Assembly: GCA_003152695.1 (NCBI GenBank)
Contig: PMAT01000090.1
Span: 55,048 to 119,047, forward strand
DNA from: Acidobacteriaceae bacterium
GTDB lineage: Bacteria > Acidobacteriota > Terriglobia > Terriglobales > Acidobacteriaceae
Direction: 5' to 3'
DNA: 64,000 nt
The translations under genes were made by a program, and so were the position numbers. Numbering within the stretch: the first letter of the stretch is position 1; each line of letters begins with the position of its first letter. The notes under the pieces are model-generated. The model was not told where the DNA came from. It ran no database searches and was given only the letters and a program-made list of their open reading frames with translations. Below are positions 41,866 to 50,723 of this stretch, piece after piece.

Positions 41866-43140
41866 CTATTTCGCCAACCCGCGCAACTCCCCCAGCAGAC
41901 GCTCCACTTCTTTCGCCGTGTTGTAGTGCGCCAAGCCGATGCGCAACATGCCGCCCGAGCTCTGCACGCCCAGCCGCTCGGCCAGATCGATGGCGTAGTA
42001 GTTTCCGTCCCAGGTAAAAATGCCGCGCTCGCCGAGGTGGGACGCCAGTTCGCGCGGCGTGTAACCCTCCATGCGAATGGCCACCGTTGGGGTGCGCTGG
42101 TCGAACTTCGCTGCATCCTTGATACCGTAGAATGTGAGTCCCGGAATCGCCAGCAATCCGTTGATTAATTGCCCGGCCAGTTGGCGCTCGTGCTGCTGGA
42201 AAACCTCATACGCCGCGAGGATGGCCTCGCGCCGCGTCTTTACTTCAGGACCGTGATGCCGGCCAACATCGGCGATGTATTCAATAGCGGCGATCAGCCC
42301 GGCCAGGCATTCATGGTTCTGGGTGCCTGTTTCCCAGCGATCAGGCAGGTTCTCGGTGCAGGCACGAAGTTTGTAGGGACGCAGCCGCCGCAGTTGCTCG
42401 CGTTTGCCGAAAAGAATGCCGAGGTGCGGGCCGAAGAACTTGTAGCTGGAGCACGCCAGGAAGTCGCAATCAACGGCACGGACGTCAATCGGCCCATGCG
42501 GCGCGTAGTGTACCGCATCGAGGAAGGCCATGGAGCCCGCGGCATGGGCCAGTCGCACGATCTCGTGAACATCGTTGATGGTGCCCACGGCGTTGGCGGC
42601 CCATCCGATGGCTACCAGGCGAGTATTGCGGCGAATTTTCGCCGAGAGGTCAAACATGTCCAGGGTGCAATCGCCCGGCGTGACGTCGGCCGTGCGCACC
42701 TTCACTCCGCGCTCCTCCAGGCACACCCAGGGCGAGACATTCGCGTCGTGATCCAGGCAGCTCACCAGCAGCTCGTCTCCGCTCTTCAACTCGCGGCCAA
42801 TGGCGCGGCTCAACGCGAACGTCAGCGTGGTCATGTTGGCGCCAAAGACCACCTCGTCGCTTGCGCAGTTGAAGAAGTCGGCCATTGCCGCGCGCGCATC
42901 GGCGATCATCTGATCGGTGCGCTGGCTGGTGGCGAAGGCGCCACCGCTGTTCGCGTTGCTGGTGGACAGGTAACCGGCAATCGCGTCAATCACGCGTTGC
43001 GGCACCTGGGTGCCGCCCGGCGAATCGAAGAACACGGCAGGCTGACCGTTTACTAGCTGGTGCAGTGAAGGGAACTGTTGACGCACCCACTCCACATCCA
43101 GCTTGCGCGCCAGTGCGATAGCTTTTGCGCTCGAAGACAT
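41866..43140 (-). CDS. Class V aminotransferase, cysteine desulfurase-like
   Basis: The 424-residue PLP enzyme has YLSTSNANSGGAFATSQRT-like N-terminal elements, the PLP aspartate region VAIGWAANAVGTIND and DFLACSSYKFFGPHLGILFG with the Schiff-base lysine near residue 240. Members of this cysteine-desulfurase-like clade, distinct from IscS/SufS, often lack a long flexible loop with the catalytic Cys; here no such Cys is apparent. The reaction is therefore open (desulfurase, kynureninase-like or other). It stands alone, ending 38 bp from the DUF1175 gene. Confidence 0.85.
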   Translation of the reverse strand: MSSSAKAIALARKLDVEWVRQQFPSLHQLVNGQPAVFFDSPGGTQVPQRVIDAIAGYLSTSNANSGGAFATSQRTDQMIADARAAMADFFNCASDEVVFGANMTTLTFALSRAIGRELKSGDELLVSCLDHDANVSPWVCLEERGVKVRTADVTPGDCTLDMFDLSAKIRRNTRLVAIGWAANAVGTINDVHEIVRLAHAAGSMAFLDAVHYAPHGPIDVRAVDCDFLACSSYKFFGPHLGILFGKREQLRRLRPYKLRACTENLPDRWETGTQNHECLAGLIAAIEYIADVGRHHGPEVKTRREAILAAYEVFQQHERQLAGQLINGLLAIPGLTFYGIKDAAKFDQRTPTVAIRMEGYTPRELASHLGERGIFTWDGNYYAIDLAERLGVQSSGGMLRIGLAHYNTAKEVERLLGELRGLAK

Positions 43141-43587
43141 ATTCAGGAACTCCTGATTGCGGTTAGGAAGTCTGCCAGCAAACCGTACGCTGTGGCCTCC
43201 AGCCCGGGGCGTTGCAGAGTTTGTAGGTCCGGATACAGGTGTTCTCCAGGCTGAGGTGGCTGTACCCGTTATTGTAAATGCCCGTGGCGGTCCCGGAGGC
43301 GCTAATCAGGGGACAGGCGGCTACAAATTCCCCGCGAATTTCCGAGCCGGTTGCGCGCCGCCTGCATCCATTCTTCCTGGACAGGCGCCCGCTGCCCAGG
43401 CCGAGGGAAACCCTGGCTCGAGGTGGTCGAACGTCAGTTATAATTCCGAGTTAGGCTGATTCCCTGATGCTCACCTTGGTCGAGCGCCGTAGCGTTGGTT
43501 TTCGGAGAGAGCGTCTTCGGTATTCTGCACGTCCGGTCCAACAGCGTAACAAGGTGTGCCACTCCGATTCTTTGAAGGAGCGCCAGT
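43141..43587. other. Intergenic stretch upstream of ilvE
   Basis: No convincing gene. GC-rich blocks (GTGGCGGTCCCGGAGGCGC, GCGCCCGCTGCCCAGGCCG) could be structured in RNA, but I cannot match them to a known RNA class. A TATAAT at 43439 probably belongs to the ilvE promoter. Confidence 0.4.
43415..43444 (+). promoter_or_regulatory. Candidate promoter of ilvE
   Basis: TATAAT at 43439-43444 is a perfect -10 hexamer. The -35 region (CTGGCTCG... at 43415-43421) is weak. It would give a leader of about 140 nt before the ilvE ATG. Confidence 0.4.
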
Positions 43588-44532
43588 ATGGCTATCAAAG
43601 CAAGTGACTACGTGTGGCATAATGGGCAACTGGTCCCCTGGGATGACGCCAAGATCCACGTGATGGCCCATGTGATCAACTACGGCTCATCGGTGTTTGA
43701 AGGAATTCGCTGCTATCAGAATGGCAAGGGCCCCGCCATCTTCCGCCTGCGGGACCACATGTTGCGCCTGCTCCAGTCCTGCAAAATCTACCGTATTGAA
43801 TTGGACTACACCCTTGACGATCTGTGCCAGGCAGCGGTGGATCTCGTCGCCGCCAACAAAGTGTCGCCGTGCTATGTCCGGCCGATCGTGCTGCGCGGAT
43901 ACGGCCAGGTCGGCGTCAACCCGTTCAACTCGCCTACCGAGGTTTACGTCGCCAATTACGAGTGGGGCAAGTATCTCGGCAGCGCTGACAGCGACGACGG
44001 TGTCGACGTTTGCGTTTCCTCGTGGACGAGGCTCGCGCCCAACACTATGCCGACCATGGCCAAAGCCGGCGCCAATTACATGAATTCGCAACTCATCAAG
44101 ATGGAAGCCATCGTAAACGGCTACAGCGAGGGCATTGCACTCGACGTCAACGGTTATGTCAGCGAGGGCTCGGGCGAGAACATCTTCGTGGTGCACAAAG
44201 ACCGTCTCTACACGCCGCCGTTGGGCAACAGCGTTCTACCGGGCATTACCCGCAATTCGGTGCTGCACATCGCGCAGGAGCTGGGAATTCCGGTGATCGA
44301 GCAGATCATTCCCCGCGAGATGCTCTACATCGCAGACGAACTGTTCTTCAGCGGGACCGCCGCTGAGATCACGCCCATCCGCTCGGTAGACAAGATCACT
44401 GTGGGGAAAGGCGTTGCCGGTCCCGTCACCAAGACGGTTCGCAAGGAATTTTATGCCATCGTAAACGGGACCACGGAAGACCGCTTTGGCTGGATGACGC
44501 CGGTCCCGGTGAAGCAGCCGGTCGGCGTGTAG
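43588..44532 (+). CDS. ilvE: Branched-chain amino-acid aminotransferase
   Basis: A fold-type IV PLP enzyme of 314 residues. AHVINYGSSVFEGIRCY (about 27-43), APNTMPTMAKAGANYMNSQ with the Schiff-base Lys (near 157), EGIALDVNGYVSEGSGENIF (about 177-196) and FFSGTAAEITPIRSVD match E. coli IlvE. It interconverts leucine, isoleucine and valine with their 2-oxoacids. GAAGGAG precedes the ATG and a terminator follows 20 bp after the stop, so it is monocistronic. Confidence 0.95.
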   Translation: MAIKASDYVWHNGQLVPWDDAKIHVMAHVINYGSSVFEGIRCYQNGKGPAIFRLRDHMLRLLQSCKIYRIELDYTLDDLCQAAVDLVAANKVSPCYVRPIVLRGYGQVGVNPFNSPTEVYVANYEWGKYLGSADSDDGVDVCVSSWTRLAPNTMPTMAKAGANYMNSQLIKMEAIVNGYSEGIALDVNGYVSEGSGENIFVVHKDRLYTPPLGNSVLPGITRNSVLHIAQELGIPVIEQIIPREMLYIADELFFSGTAAEITPIRSVDKITVGKGVAGPVTKTVRKEFYAIVNGTTEDRFGWMTPVPVKQPVGV

Positions 44533-44552
44533 CAACCACAATGTACGCACGC

Positions 44553-44584
44553 AAGAAGGGCGCAATGGATGCGCCCTTCTTTAT
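44553..44584 (+). terminator. Intrinsic terminator of ilvE
   Basis: AAGAAGGGCGCA and TGCGCCCTTCTT form a perfect 12-bp stem with a 5-nt loop, followed by TATT. Confidence 0.85.
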
Positions 44585-44619
44585 TGCCGGTGGTAGCAAG
44601 ACGTGAATGTGTATTAGTT

Positions 44620-44805
44620 GGTGGGAGCCCCCGCATTTTATGCGGGGGAAGGAGCGCTTCAGCGCTCCGGGAAAGAGCTCAACTTCAGTCATGGCGCTTT
44701 AGCGCTGGGACCGAAGAAAGCCAGGGCTAAAGCCCGTTTCAAGATTGACTACTTTTCCGCTGGACTGAAGTCCAACTCCCCCTGCTGAAGCAGGGGGCTC
44801 CCACC
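44620..44805. repeat. Multi-hairpin palindromic block
   Basis: The outer ends GGTGGGAGCCCCC and GGGGGCTCCCACC are complementary. Within lie CCCCGCA/TGCGGGG, GAGCGCTTCAGCGCTC, GCGCTTTAGCGC, GGGCTAAAGCCC, GGACTGAAGTCC and CCTGCTGAAGCAGG. The five hairpins share the core YTRAAG or its complement at the loop, though their stems differ. Confidence 0.8.
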
Positions 44806-44814
44806 AGAAGCTCA

Positions 44815-45285
44815 TTATTTCTGCTGGATTGACTCCAGGTAGGTCGTCAGGTTGTGGATCCGCATCTGCGCTTGCGCCGTGTCATGCCGGCCCAGCGCAA
44901 GAAATACGGGACCCCAGACTGGCATTTCCTTGTTGCCATGCGCGGCGGTGAGGTTGTCGCCTTTGATGACCTCCGCGATATGCGAATCCGGAAATTTTCC
45001 GCCATTCTTCACCGCGAGTAGGGTCAAATCGGTTGCCCGCGTCTTCAATGCCGGAGCCGCGGGTCCGTTTCCCATGTCGTCTTTGCCATGACACGACGCA
45101 CAGTAGGCGATATACATGTCTTTGCCAGAGCTAGGATTGGTGTAGGGCGCGGGTAACTTTTTGATCTGGGACGGGCCCGACTGCGAAGTCGCGGGCGAGG
45201 TCGCGATTGGACTAGTTTGCGCCGCGAGCGACACCGAAATTGCCAGCACCAGGATCGTTCCCAGGCACGCTATACGTGAGCGCAT
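44815..45285 (-). CDS. Monohaem cytochrome c, periplasmic
   Basis: The 156-residue protein has a signal peptide (ACLGTILVLAISVSLAA), an Ser/Pro-rich spacer and the haem motif CASCH at 62-66. The methionine of EMPVWG near 121 may be the sixth ligand. The fold is that of class I cytochromes c, an electron carrier in the periplasm. No oxidase or reductase gene is adjacent, so its partner is unknown. Confidence 0.9.
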   Translation of the reverse strand: MRSRIACLGTILVLAISVSLAAQTSPIATSPATSQSGPSQIKKLPAPYTNPSSGKDMYIAYCASCHGKDDMGNGPAAPALKTRATDLTLLAVKNGGKFPDSHIAEVIKGDNLTAAHGNKEMPVWGPVFLALGRHDTAQAQMRIHNLTTYLESIQQK

Positions 45286-45446
45286 AAGAACCTGCCTTCC
45301 ACTTCTATGATGGCTTACTACTATGCCCCATTATGTCTCGTGCGGTTGACCGGGGGCAGCGACCCGCATCACAGGTGCGGGTAACTCACGACATCTCGTT
45401 CCCAATTTGGAACCCGGCGACCGCAGGCTGGCCCGATCGAATTTCT

Positions 45447-46133
45447 CTAGAACTCCATCGTCTTCAGTTCCGGGCTAACGATAAGCGGAGCCTCAGTCGC
45501 GCGCTGCACGTCGTCCGCCGTGAGACCGGGCGCGATCTCCTCCAGAACCAGACCGCTCTGCGTCACCCGCATATACGCCATCTCGGTGACGATGGTGTTG
45601 ACCACACGTAGTCCGGTGATCGGCAATATGCACCGCTTCAAGATTTTTGGCGCGCCGCTCTTGGTGGTGTGCTCCATGGCCACGATCACGCGCCTGGCGC
45701 TGGCCACCAGGTCCATCGCTCCGCCCATGCCTTTCACCATTTTGCCCGGAATCATCCAGTTGGCCAGATTGCCCTCTTCATCCACTTCCATGGCGCCGAG
45801 CACGCTCAGGTCAATGTGGCCGCCGCGGATCATGGCAAACGATTCGGCGCTGGAGAAGAAAGCCGTACCCGGAATTTCCGTCACCGTCTCTTTGCCCGCG
45901 TTGATCAGGTCGCCGTCTTCGTCGCCCGCCAGCGGATACGGCCCGACGCCCAGCATGCCATTCTCGCTTTGCAAAATAACTTCCATGCCGGGAGGCACGC
46001 AGTTGGCCACCAGGGTGGGCATTCCAATTCCGAGATTGACGTAGAAGCCATCGCGTAACTCGCGGGCCACCCGCTTCACGATGAGATCGCGCTTTTCGGT
46101 GTCTTTCTGCTTAACAGCTTTTTCGTCCGGCAT
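45447..46133 (-). CDS. 3-oxoacid CoA-transferase subunit B
   Basis: The 228-residue subunit has [17 protein letters not shown] and [13 protein letters not shown]. The glutamate of SENG (near 64) is the catalytic residue that forms the CoA thioester. [18 protein letters not shown] and the ILKRC region follow the ScoB/AtoA pattern. Together with subunit A it moves CoA between succinate (or acetate) and a 3-oxoacid such as acetoacetate. It lies 27 bp after the A subunit gene. Confidence 0.95.
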   Translation of the reverse strand: MPDEKAVKQKDTEKRDLIVKRVARELRDGFYVNLGIGMPTLVANCVPPGMEVILQSENGMLGVGPYPLAGDEDGDLINAGKETVTEIPGTAFFSSAESFAMIRGGHIDLSVLGAMEVDEEGNLANWMIPGKMVKGMGGAMDLVASARRVIVAMEHTTKSGAPKILKRCILPITGLRVVNTIVTEMAYMRVTQSGLVLEEIAPGLTADDVQRATEAPLIVSPELKTMEF

Positions 46134-46160
46134 AGATTCTCCTGCCTCGCCTTTTGCAAA

Positions 46161-46862
46161 TCACGCCTTGCGCAACGTTCGCCGCTCGATGCGTTTTTCG
46201 TAGTCGGTCCCCTGGAAGATGCGCTGCACGTAAACGCTGGGTGTGTGCACCTGGTCCGGTTCAATTTCTCCGGGCTCGACCAGGTGCTCGACCTCGACGA
46301 TCGTTACCTTGGCCGCGGTTGCCATCATGGGATTGAAGTTTTGCGCCGTCTTGCGGTACACCAGATTGCCCCAACGGTCGCCCTTCCAGGCTTTGATGAG
46401 CGCGAAGTCCGCTTTCAAGGCCAGCTCCAGCACATACGGCCGGCCATCGAACTCGCGCGTGTCTTTGCCCTCGGCAACTACCGTCCCGAATCCCGTAGGG
46501 GTGTAGAAGGCGGGAATTCCCGCTCCGCCAGCGCGAATGCGTTCGGCGAAGGTGCCCTGCGGAATGAGTTCCAGATCGATGCGGCCGGTCAGCACCATCT
46601 CTTCCAGCAGGCGGTTTTCGCCGACGTAGCTTCCCTTGTGCGACTTGATCTGGCCGGCCGCCAGCATGAACCCGAGTCCAAAGTCATCGATTCCCACGTT
46701 GTTGCTGATGGTGTGCAGGTCCTTCACGCCTTTTTTCACCAGCGCACGGATCAGGTTCTCGGGGATGCCGCACAGCCCAAATCCCCCGATCATCAGCGTG
46801 TCGCCATCTTTAATGTCGTGAATGGCCTCGTCTGCGTTCGCCACTACTTTGTGCATTGCCAT
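46161..46862 (-). CDS. 3-oxoacid CoA-transferase subunit A
   Basis: The 233-residue subunit starts MHKVVANADEAIHDIKDGDTLMIGGFGLCGIPENL, with the glycine-rich CoA-binding element GGFGLCGIP. It continues with VGIDDFGLG and the ALIKAWKGDRWGNLVYRKTAQNFNP region of the ScoA/AtoD family. It should form a heterotetramer with subunit B. Gene order A-B is the common one. Confidence 0.95.
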   Translation of the reverse strand: MAMHKVVANADEAIHDIKDGDTLMIGGFGLCGIPENLIRALVKKGVKDLHTISNNVGIDDFGLGFMLAAGQIKSHKGSYVGENRLLEEMVLTGRIDLELIPQGTFAERIRAGGAGIPAFYTPTGFGTVVAEGKDTREFDGRPYVLELALKADFALIKAWKGDRWGNLVYRKTAQNFNPMMATAAKVTIVEVEHLVEPGEIEPDQVHTPSVYVQRIFQGTDYEKRIERRTLRKA

Positions 46863-46952
46863 AATGGATTCTCAAGGACTGACGATTTTACGCGCCGCGC
46901 TCGTGACCTGCAATTCGGGCCCTGGGGGATCTGCTTGCATGTGCACTTACGC

Positions 46953-47579
46953 TCATTGAACCTTCCACGATTTGATGGTTAGTGTGGTATCAACCTTGCT
47001 GGAGTGGACAGGCTTGAAATACACGTACTTCACTGGGCCAACTCCCCGCGCATATGTTGTGAGGGATGCGATGTCGTTCGCTTCGTCAACTTCCCGCACA
47101 ATAGCGCAGTCGTCAAACGTGTGCTCTCCGACTGAACAGGCTTTTCCGGCGGAGATTACTTTTAAGGTGTCCGACTCGGAATTGGCTCGGAGGCTATGAG
47201 ACGTTGATCTCCATTGTTGTCCCTCGTGGAGGGGATTTTTCAGGACAAACCTGTCGGTATTATCTTCCAGAATGCCACCCTCCACCTCGGCGAGGTTCAG
47301 AGGCTCGTCACCTTCGGGGGGTGTCAGCCACAGGTGGTAGACCGGAACCCCATGAACGAGTTCTCTTTGTGTAACACTCCATTTAATGCTAGAGGCAGCG
47401 TTTGTAGAAGACCTGACAGATATGTACTGCCACTGATTACCGACGGATAAGGGAAAATAAGAGCTTCCGTTCTTGGTGTTGGATGGCTGAGTTTGCGACA
47501 ATGCTGTACCGGCAATACAACCGAGAAGAACAATGATCGCAATACACTGGCTGGAAAATATATTGCTAATTTTCGTCAT
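46953..47579 (-). CDS. Secreted beta-rich protein of unknown function
   Basis: The 208-residue product starts with a signal peptide (CIAIIVLLGCIAGTALSQ), whose C may be a lipobox-like position (LLGC), so a lipoprotein is possible. The mature part opens SYFPLSVGNQWQYISV, a phrase common in secreted bacterial proteins, and is beta-rich throughout. The DNA is more A+T-rich than its neighbours. Function is not known. Confidence 0.75.
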   Translation of the reverse strand: MTKISNIFSSQCIAIIVLLGCIAGTALSQTQPSNTKNGSSYFPLSVGNQWQYISVRSSTNAASSIKWSVTQRELVHGVPVYHLWLTPPEGDEPLNLAEVEGGILEDNTDRFVLKNPLHEGQQWRSTSHSLRANSESDTLKVISAGKACSVGEHTFDDCAIVREVDEANDIASLTTYARGVGPVKYVYFKPVHSSKVDTTLTIKSWKVQ

Positions 47580-47630
47580 AGGTGCCGAACCAACCGAATT
47601 ATTTTCGGCGCTAGGGTGCTCAACTGATCC

Positions 47631-48488
47631 CTAGCCCCTGCCTTCCCCAAACTTGTTGCCGCTCTCGAACATCTCGCGCAGCCCCGGCCCGCGCAGGTTC
47701 TCGCGCAGGTGCGCCAATTGCTGCTCGAAGCGAAGCAGTGCTTCCTCGATGTTCTGGCTGTTGGTTAACGCGATGTCGCGCCACATCGAGTAAGGGCTAC
47801 TCGCAATCCGCGTCATCTCCCGCAAAGCCCGGCCACCGATTTCCCTGATCGCTTCGTCGTCTCCCAGTTCATCGCGCAGGGTCGAAGCCAGCGCTGTCGC
47901 GATCATCTGCGGCAGGTGACTAATCCATGCGCACAGGCGGTCGTGCCGCTCCGGATCCAGCGCAACCACCTTTGCGCCTACCGATTTCAGCAACTCAATG
48001 TACTCTCGCTGCCGTTCCGTGTACTGCTGTTCGGCATTGATTGGCGTGATCAGCCATACCGCATCGCGAAACAGATCGGCATCCGCGTTCTCGATGCCGC
48101 CGTGTTCCTTGCCTGCCATGGGATGTCCGGGAAGCACGCGGATTCCCGCCTCCGCGCCGAATATCATGCGCGCGTGTTCCACGAACCGCAGCTTGGTACT
48201 ACCGGTGTCTGTAACCAGCGCGGAGGAGGGAAGTGTGGGAGCCAGCTTTTCGAAGGTGGAAAGTATGCCGCCAATCGGTGTGGCGAGGACCACGACATCG
48301 CAGCCTTGGGTCGCTTGTGTTACGTCAGGGTCTCCGCGATCGATTGCGCCACGGATGACCGCAGCATCCAGCACATCGGGCCGGTCGCAGCCAACTAGAA
48401 CTCCAGGGAATCCTTGCTGGCGAAGGGCAAGCCCAAACGAGCCGCCGATCAAGCCCGTTCCCACGATCGTGATCTGCCGAATTGCCAT
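47631..48488 (-). CDS. tyrA: Prephenate dehydrogenase
   Basis: From ATG 48488 the product has 285 residues. The Rossmann motif GTGLIGGS lies at 10-17, followed by VVVLATPIGG (about 67-76), PGHPMAGKEHGG (about 118-129) and ISHLPQMIATALA (about 189-201), the last with the catalytic His. It oxidises prephenate to 4-hydroxyphenylpyruvate on the way to tyrosine. The frame is open far upstream, but the start at 48488 lies 8 bp after the DAHP synthase stop. It is the last gene of the aromatic block. Confidence 0.95.
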   Translation of the reverse strand: MAIRQITIVGTGLIGGSFGLALRQQGFPGVLVGCDRPDVLDAAVIRGAIDRGDPDVTQATQGCDVVVLATPIGGILSTFEKLAPTLPSSALVTDTGSTKLRFVEHARMIFGAEAGIRVLPGHPMAGKEHGGIENADADLFRDAVWLITPINAEQQYTERQREYIELLKSVGAKVVALDPERHDRLCAWISHLPQMIATALASTLRDELGDDEAIREIGGRALREMTRIASSPYSMWRDIALTNSQNIEEALLRFEQQLAHLRENLRGPGLREMFESGNKFGEGRG

Positions 48489-48496
48489 GGCCCGAC

Positions 48497-49516
48497 CTAC
48501 CCTATCGTCCGCCCTACCGCCGGAGCAATCATCCGCAACTGCTCCATCAGTTCGGAAAACTGTTGCGGATACAGCGACTGCGCGCCATCCGACAGCGCCT
48601 CGTCGGGTGACGGATGCACCTCGATCAGCAAGGCATCGGCCCCGGCGGCCACTGAGGCGCACGCCATGGGCGCAACTTTGTCGCGCAATCCGGTCCCATG
48701 CGAAGGGTCGGAGGTGATCGGCAAGTGCGATAACTTGTGCACAATGGGAATCGCCGATATGTCGAGCGTGTTGCGGGTGTAGGTCTCGAAGGTGCGAATG
48801 CCGCGTTCGCACAGGATGACCTGGTAGTTGCCCCCGGACAGGATGTACTCGGCCGAGAGCAGCATCTCCTCGATGGTGGCCGCGATGCCGCGCTTCAGCA
48901 GTACCGGTTTGCGTGCTTTGCCCAATTCGCGCAGCAGGTTGAAGTTCTGCATGTTGCGCGCGCCAACCTGGAAGATGTCAATGTAAGGCAGCATGAGTTC
49001 GATCTGCGAGATCTCCATGACCTCGCTGATGACCGCCATGCCGTAGCGATCGCCGCCTTCGCGCAGCAACTTCAAGGCCTCAAGTCCGAGTCCCTGAAAA
49101 CTGTACGGCGAGCTGCGCGGCTTGAAGGCACCGCCACGCAGGACCTTGGCGCCGGACTTGCCCACCGCCTCGGCCGCAGCAAACAATTGCTCCTGCGATT
49201 CCACTGAGCAGGGGCCGGCCATGACAACCACTTCTTTGCCGCCGATCTCGGTCCCGTTGGGAAGCTTGACGACGGTATCGTGCTCATGGAACTGGCGCCC
49301 TGCGAGCTTGTAGGGAGCGCTGATACGGTGCACGCGCTCCACGCCTGCCAGCACCTCGAGGTCACGCGTGTCAAAGTCGATACGCTTGCCCACCGCGGCA
49401 AGCACACTCTGCCGCGCACCGGTAGTGCGATGCACAGCAAAGCCCATCCTCATCAGGTGATCGGTCACCCGCTGGATCTGGTCTTCGCTGGCATGTTCCA
49501 ACATCGCAACAATCAT
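48497..49516 (-). CDS. aroF: 3-deoxy-7-phosphoheptulonate synthase, type I-beta
   Basis: A 339-residue enzyme. The first 70 residues form a ferredoxin-like domain (MIVAMLEHASEDQIQRVTDHL) as in regulated I-beta enzymes. The barrel follows: VVVMAGPCSVESQEQL, GGAFKPRSSPYSFQGLG, VGARNMQNFNLLRELG, KRGIAATIEEML, and PSHGTGLRDKV. It joins erythrose 4-phosphate and PEP, the first step of the shikimate pathway. The N-terminal domain is thought to give feedback control by tyrosine/phenylalanine or prephenate. Confidence 0.95.
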   Translation of the reverse strand: MIVAMLEHASEDQIQRVTDHLMRMGFAVHRTTGARQSVLAAVGKRIDFDTRDLEVLAGVERVHRISAPYKLAGRQFHEHDTVVKLPNGTEIGGKEVVVMAGPCSVESQEQLFAAAEAVGKSGAKVLRGGAFKPRSSPYSFQGLGLEALKLLREGGDRYGMAVISEVMEISQIELMLPYIDIFQVGARNMQNFNLLRELGKARKPVLLKRGIAATIEEMLLSAEYILSGGNYQVILCERGIRTFETYTRNTLDISAIPIVHKLSHLPITSDPSHGTGLRDKVAPMACASVAAGADALLIEVHPSPDEALSDGAQSLYPQQFSELMEQLRMIAPAVGRTIG

Positions 49517-49521
49517 GAATT

Positions 49522-49556
49522 AGCCTTTAGCACTTAGCATTTAGCCTTTAGCAATC
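49522..49556. repeat. Heptamer array (AGCCTTT/AGCACTT type)
   Basis: Five in-phase units read AGCCTTT, AGCACTT, AGCATTT, AGCCTTT, AGCAATC. It lies directly before the DAHP synthase start codon. Confidence 0.8.
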
Positions 49557-49593
49557 TGAACTAAATTGTCACCGTTCACGAGGTTTCAAAACT

Positions 49594-49614
49594 AACCACT
49601 AGCCACTAATCATT
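49594..49614. repeat. Heptamer array over the chorismate mutase stop
   Basis: AACCACT, AGCCACT, AATCATT are in phase. The minus-strand stop of chorismate mutase (49606-49608) lies inside. Confidence 0.65.
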
Positions 49615-49890
49615 CTCCGCTTCGGGAGCCATCTCTTCGCGCTGAATCTGCCGCATCACATCCACCAGGCGCTCGTACACCTGGCGCAGTTGCACGTCGG
49701 ACAAGGGCCCCGCGTTGGCGCGCGCGATGTTCTGGAAAATGATCCGCTCGCGGTCCGGCTCATAAATGGGCATGGCTGAGTCGCGCTTGAGCCTGCCGAT
49801 TTCGTGCGCGCATTGGGCCCGCTCGTTCATCAGCCGCACCAGTTGGCGGTCAAGATCGTCGATCTTCTGGCGCCAATCCTCGATGTCCAT
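49606..49890 (-). CDS. Chorismate mutase, AroQ class
   Basis: A 94-residue helical protein: WRQKIDDLDRQLVRLMNERAQCAHEIGRLKR (helix 1 with the active-site Arg and Lys), EPDRERIIFQNI and LRQVYERLVDVMRQIQRE (the last with the Gln/Glu position). It converts chorismate to prephenate, the substrate of TyrA two genes on. ATG 49890 (MDIEDWRQ) is the best start. It lies 38 bp after trpA. Confidence 0.9.
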   Translation of the reverse strand: MDIEDWRQKIDDLDRQLVRLMNERAQCAHEIGRLKRDSAMPIYEPDRERIIFQNIARANAGPLSDVQLRQVYERLVDVMRQIQREEMAPEAEND

Positions 49891-49928
49891 GGCCTTTTTG
49901 CCTCGTGATACTGCGCAGTGCCGCAACC

Positions 49929-50711
49929 CTAACTTTTGCCCACGGCCTCCTGCGCTGTTCCGGTCAGGGAAGACAGGAATTCTGACACCGCCGCGGCTTC
50001 CTGCCCAGGATTTTGTTCGATGCGCTGCACAATCGCGCTTCCCACCACAGCCGCGTCGGCGAAACCCCCGACCTCGGCGAATTGTTCGGGAGTCGAAACT
50101 CCAAAGCCGACGGCGATCGGCAACTTGGTGTGAACTCTCAGCCGTTCGACTAACGAGCGCGCGTCACCCGCAAGCTCTTGCCGCGCACCGGTAATGCCGG
50201 TGCGCGAGATCGCATACACGAATCCGCGCGAATGTTTGGCGACATCGCGCAGGCGCTTTTCCGGGCTGGTGGGAGCCGCCAGAAACACGGGTGCGAGTTT
50301 GTGCGCCTTCATAGCGCGCAGATATTCTGCGGCCTCTTCCACTGGAAGGTCGGTGACCAGAGCGCCGTCCACGCCAGCCTCGGCGGCGGCCGCACAAAAC
50401 TTATCCAGCCCAAACTGCAAAATGGGATTGAGGTACGAGAAGATAATCAATCCCGCATTCGACTGCTGCCGCAGTTGCTTTGCGACTTCCAGGACGCCGA
50501 TCAGGTTGGTCCCATGTTGCAGCGCTCGCTCGCTGGCGCGCTGGATCACCGGGCCGTCGGCGACGGGATCGCTGAAGGGCACGCCTAGCTCGATCACATC
50601 TGCGCCCGCGCGAATCGCCGCCAAAGCCACCTCGCGTGATACGTCGAGGGTGGGGTCGCCGCAGGTGATGTAAGCGACCAGCCCCGGCCGTTGCTTGAAG
50701 TGGATTGCCAA
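49929..50711 (-). CDS. trpA: Tryptophan synthase alpha chain
   Basis: The 260-residue barrel has the catalytic Glu in VIELGVPFSDPVADGPVIQRAS (near residue 40) and Asp in ALVTDLPVEEA (near 117-124), then GFGVSTPEQFA near the end. It cleaves indole-3-glycerol phosphate to indole. The start is TTG, supported by TAGGAG 6 nt upstream. It is separated from trpB by 195 bp of repeats. Confidence 0.95.
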   Translation of the reverse strand: MAIHFKQRPGLVAYITCGDPTLDVSREVALAAIRAGADVIELGVPFSDPVADGPVIQRASERALQHGTNLIGVLEVAKQLRQQSNAGLIIFSYLNPILQFGLDKFCAAAAEAGVDGALVTDLPVEEAAEYLRAMKAHKLAPVFLAAPTSPEKRLRDVAKHSRGFVYAISRTGITGARQELAGDARSLVERLRVHTKLPIAVGFGVSTPEQFAEVGGFADAAVVGSAIVQRIEQNPGQEAAAVSEFLSSLTGTAQEAVGKS

Positions 50712-50723
50712 ATTGCTCCTAGT

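Noticed and set aside
43141-43587. 6S RNA or another large structured RNA upstream of ilvE.
   Set aside because: Stretches such as GGTGTTCTCCAGGC raised the idea, but I could not build the long closing stem and central bubble.
48489-48812. N-terminal extension of TyrA and similar extensions of TrpB (52160-52390) and TrpC (53634-53714).
   Set aside because: The extra codons lie in the preceding genes or spacer and have no family match. The internal ATG codons agree with the family starts.
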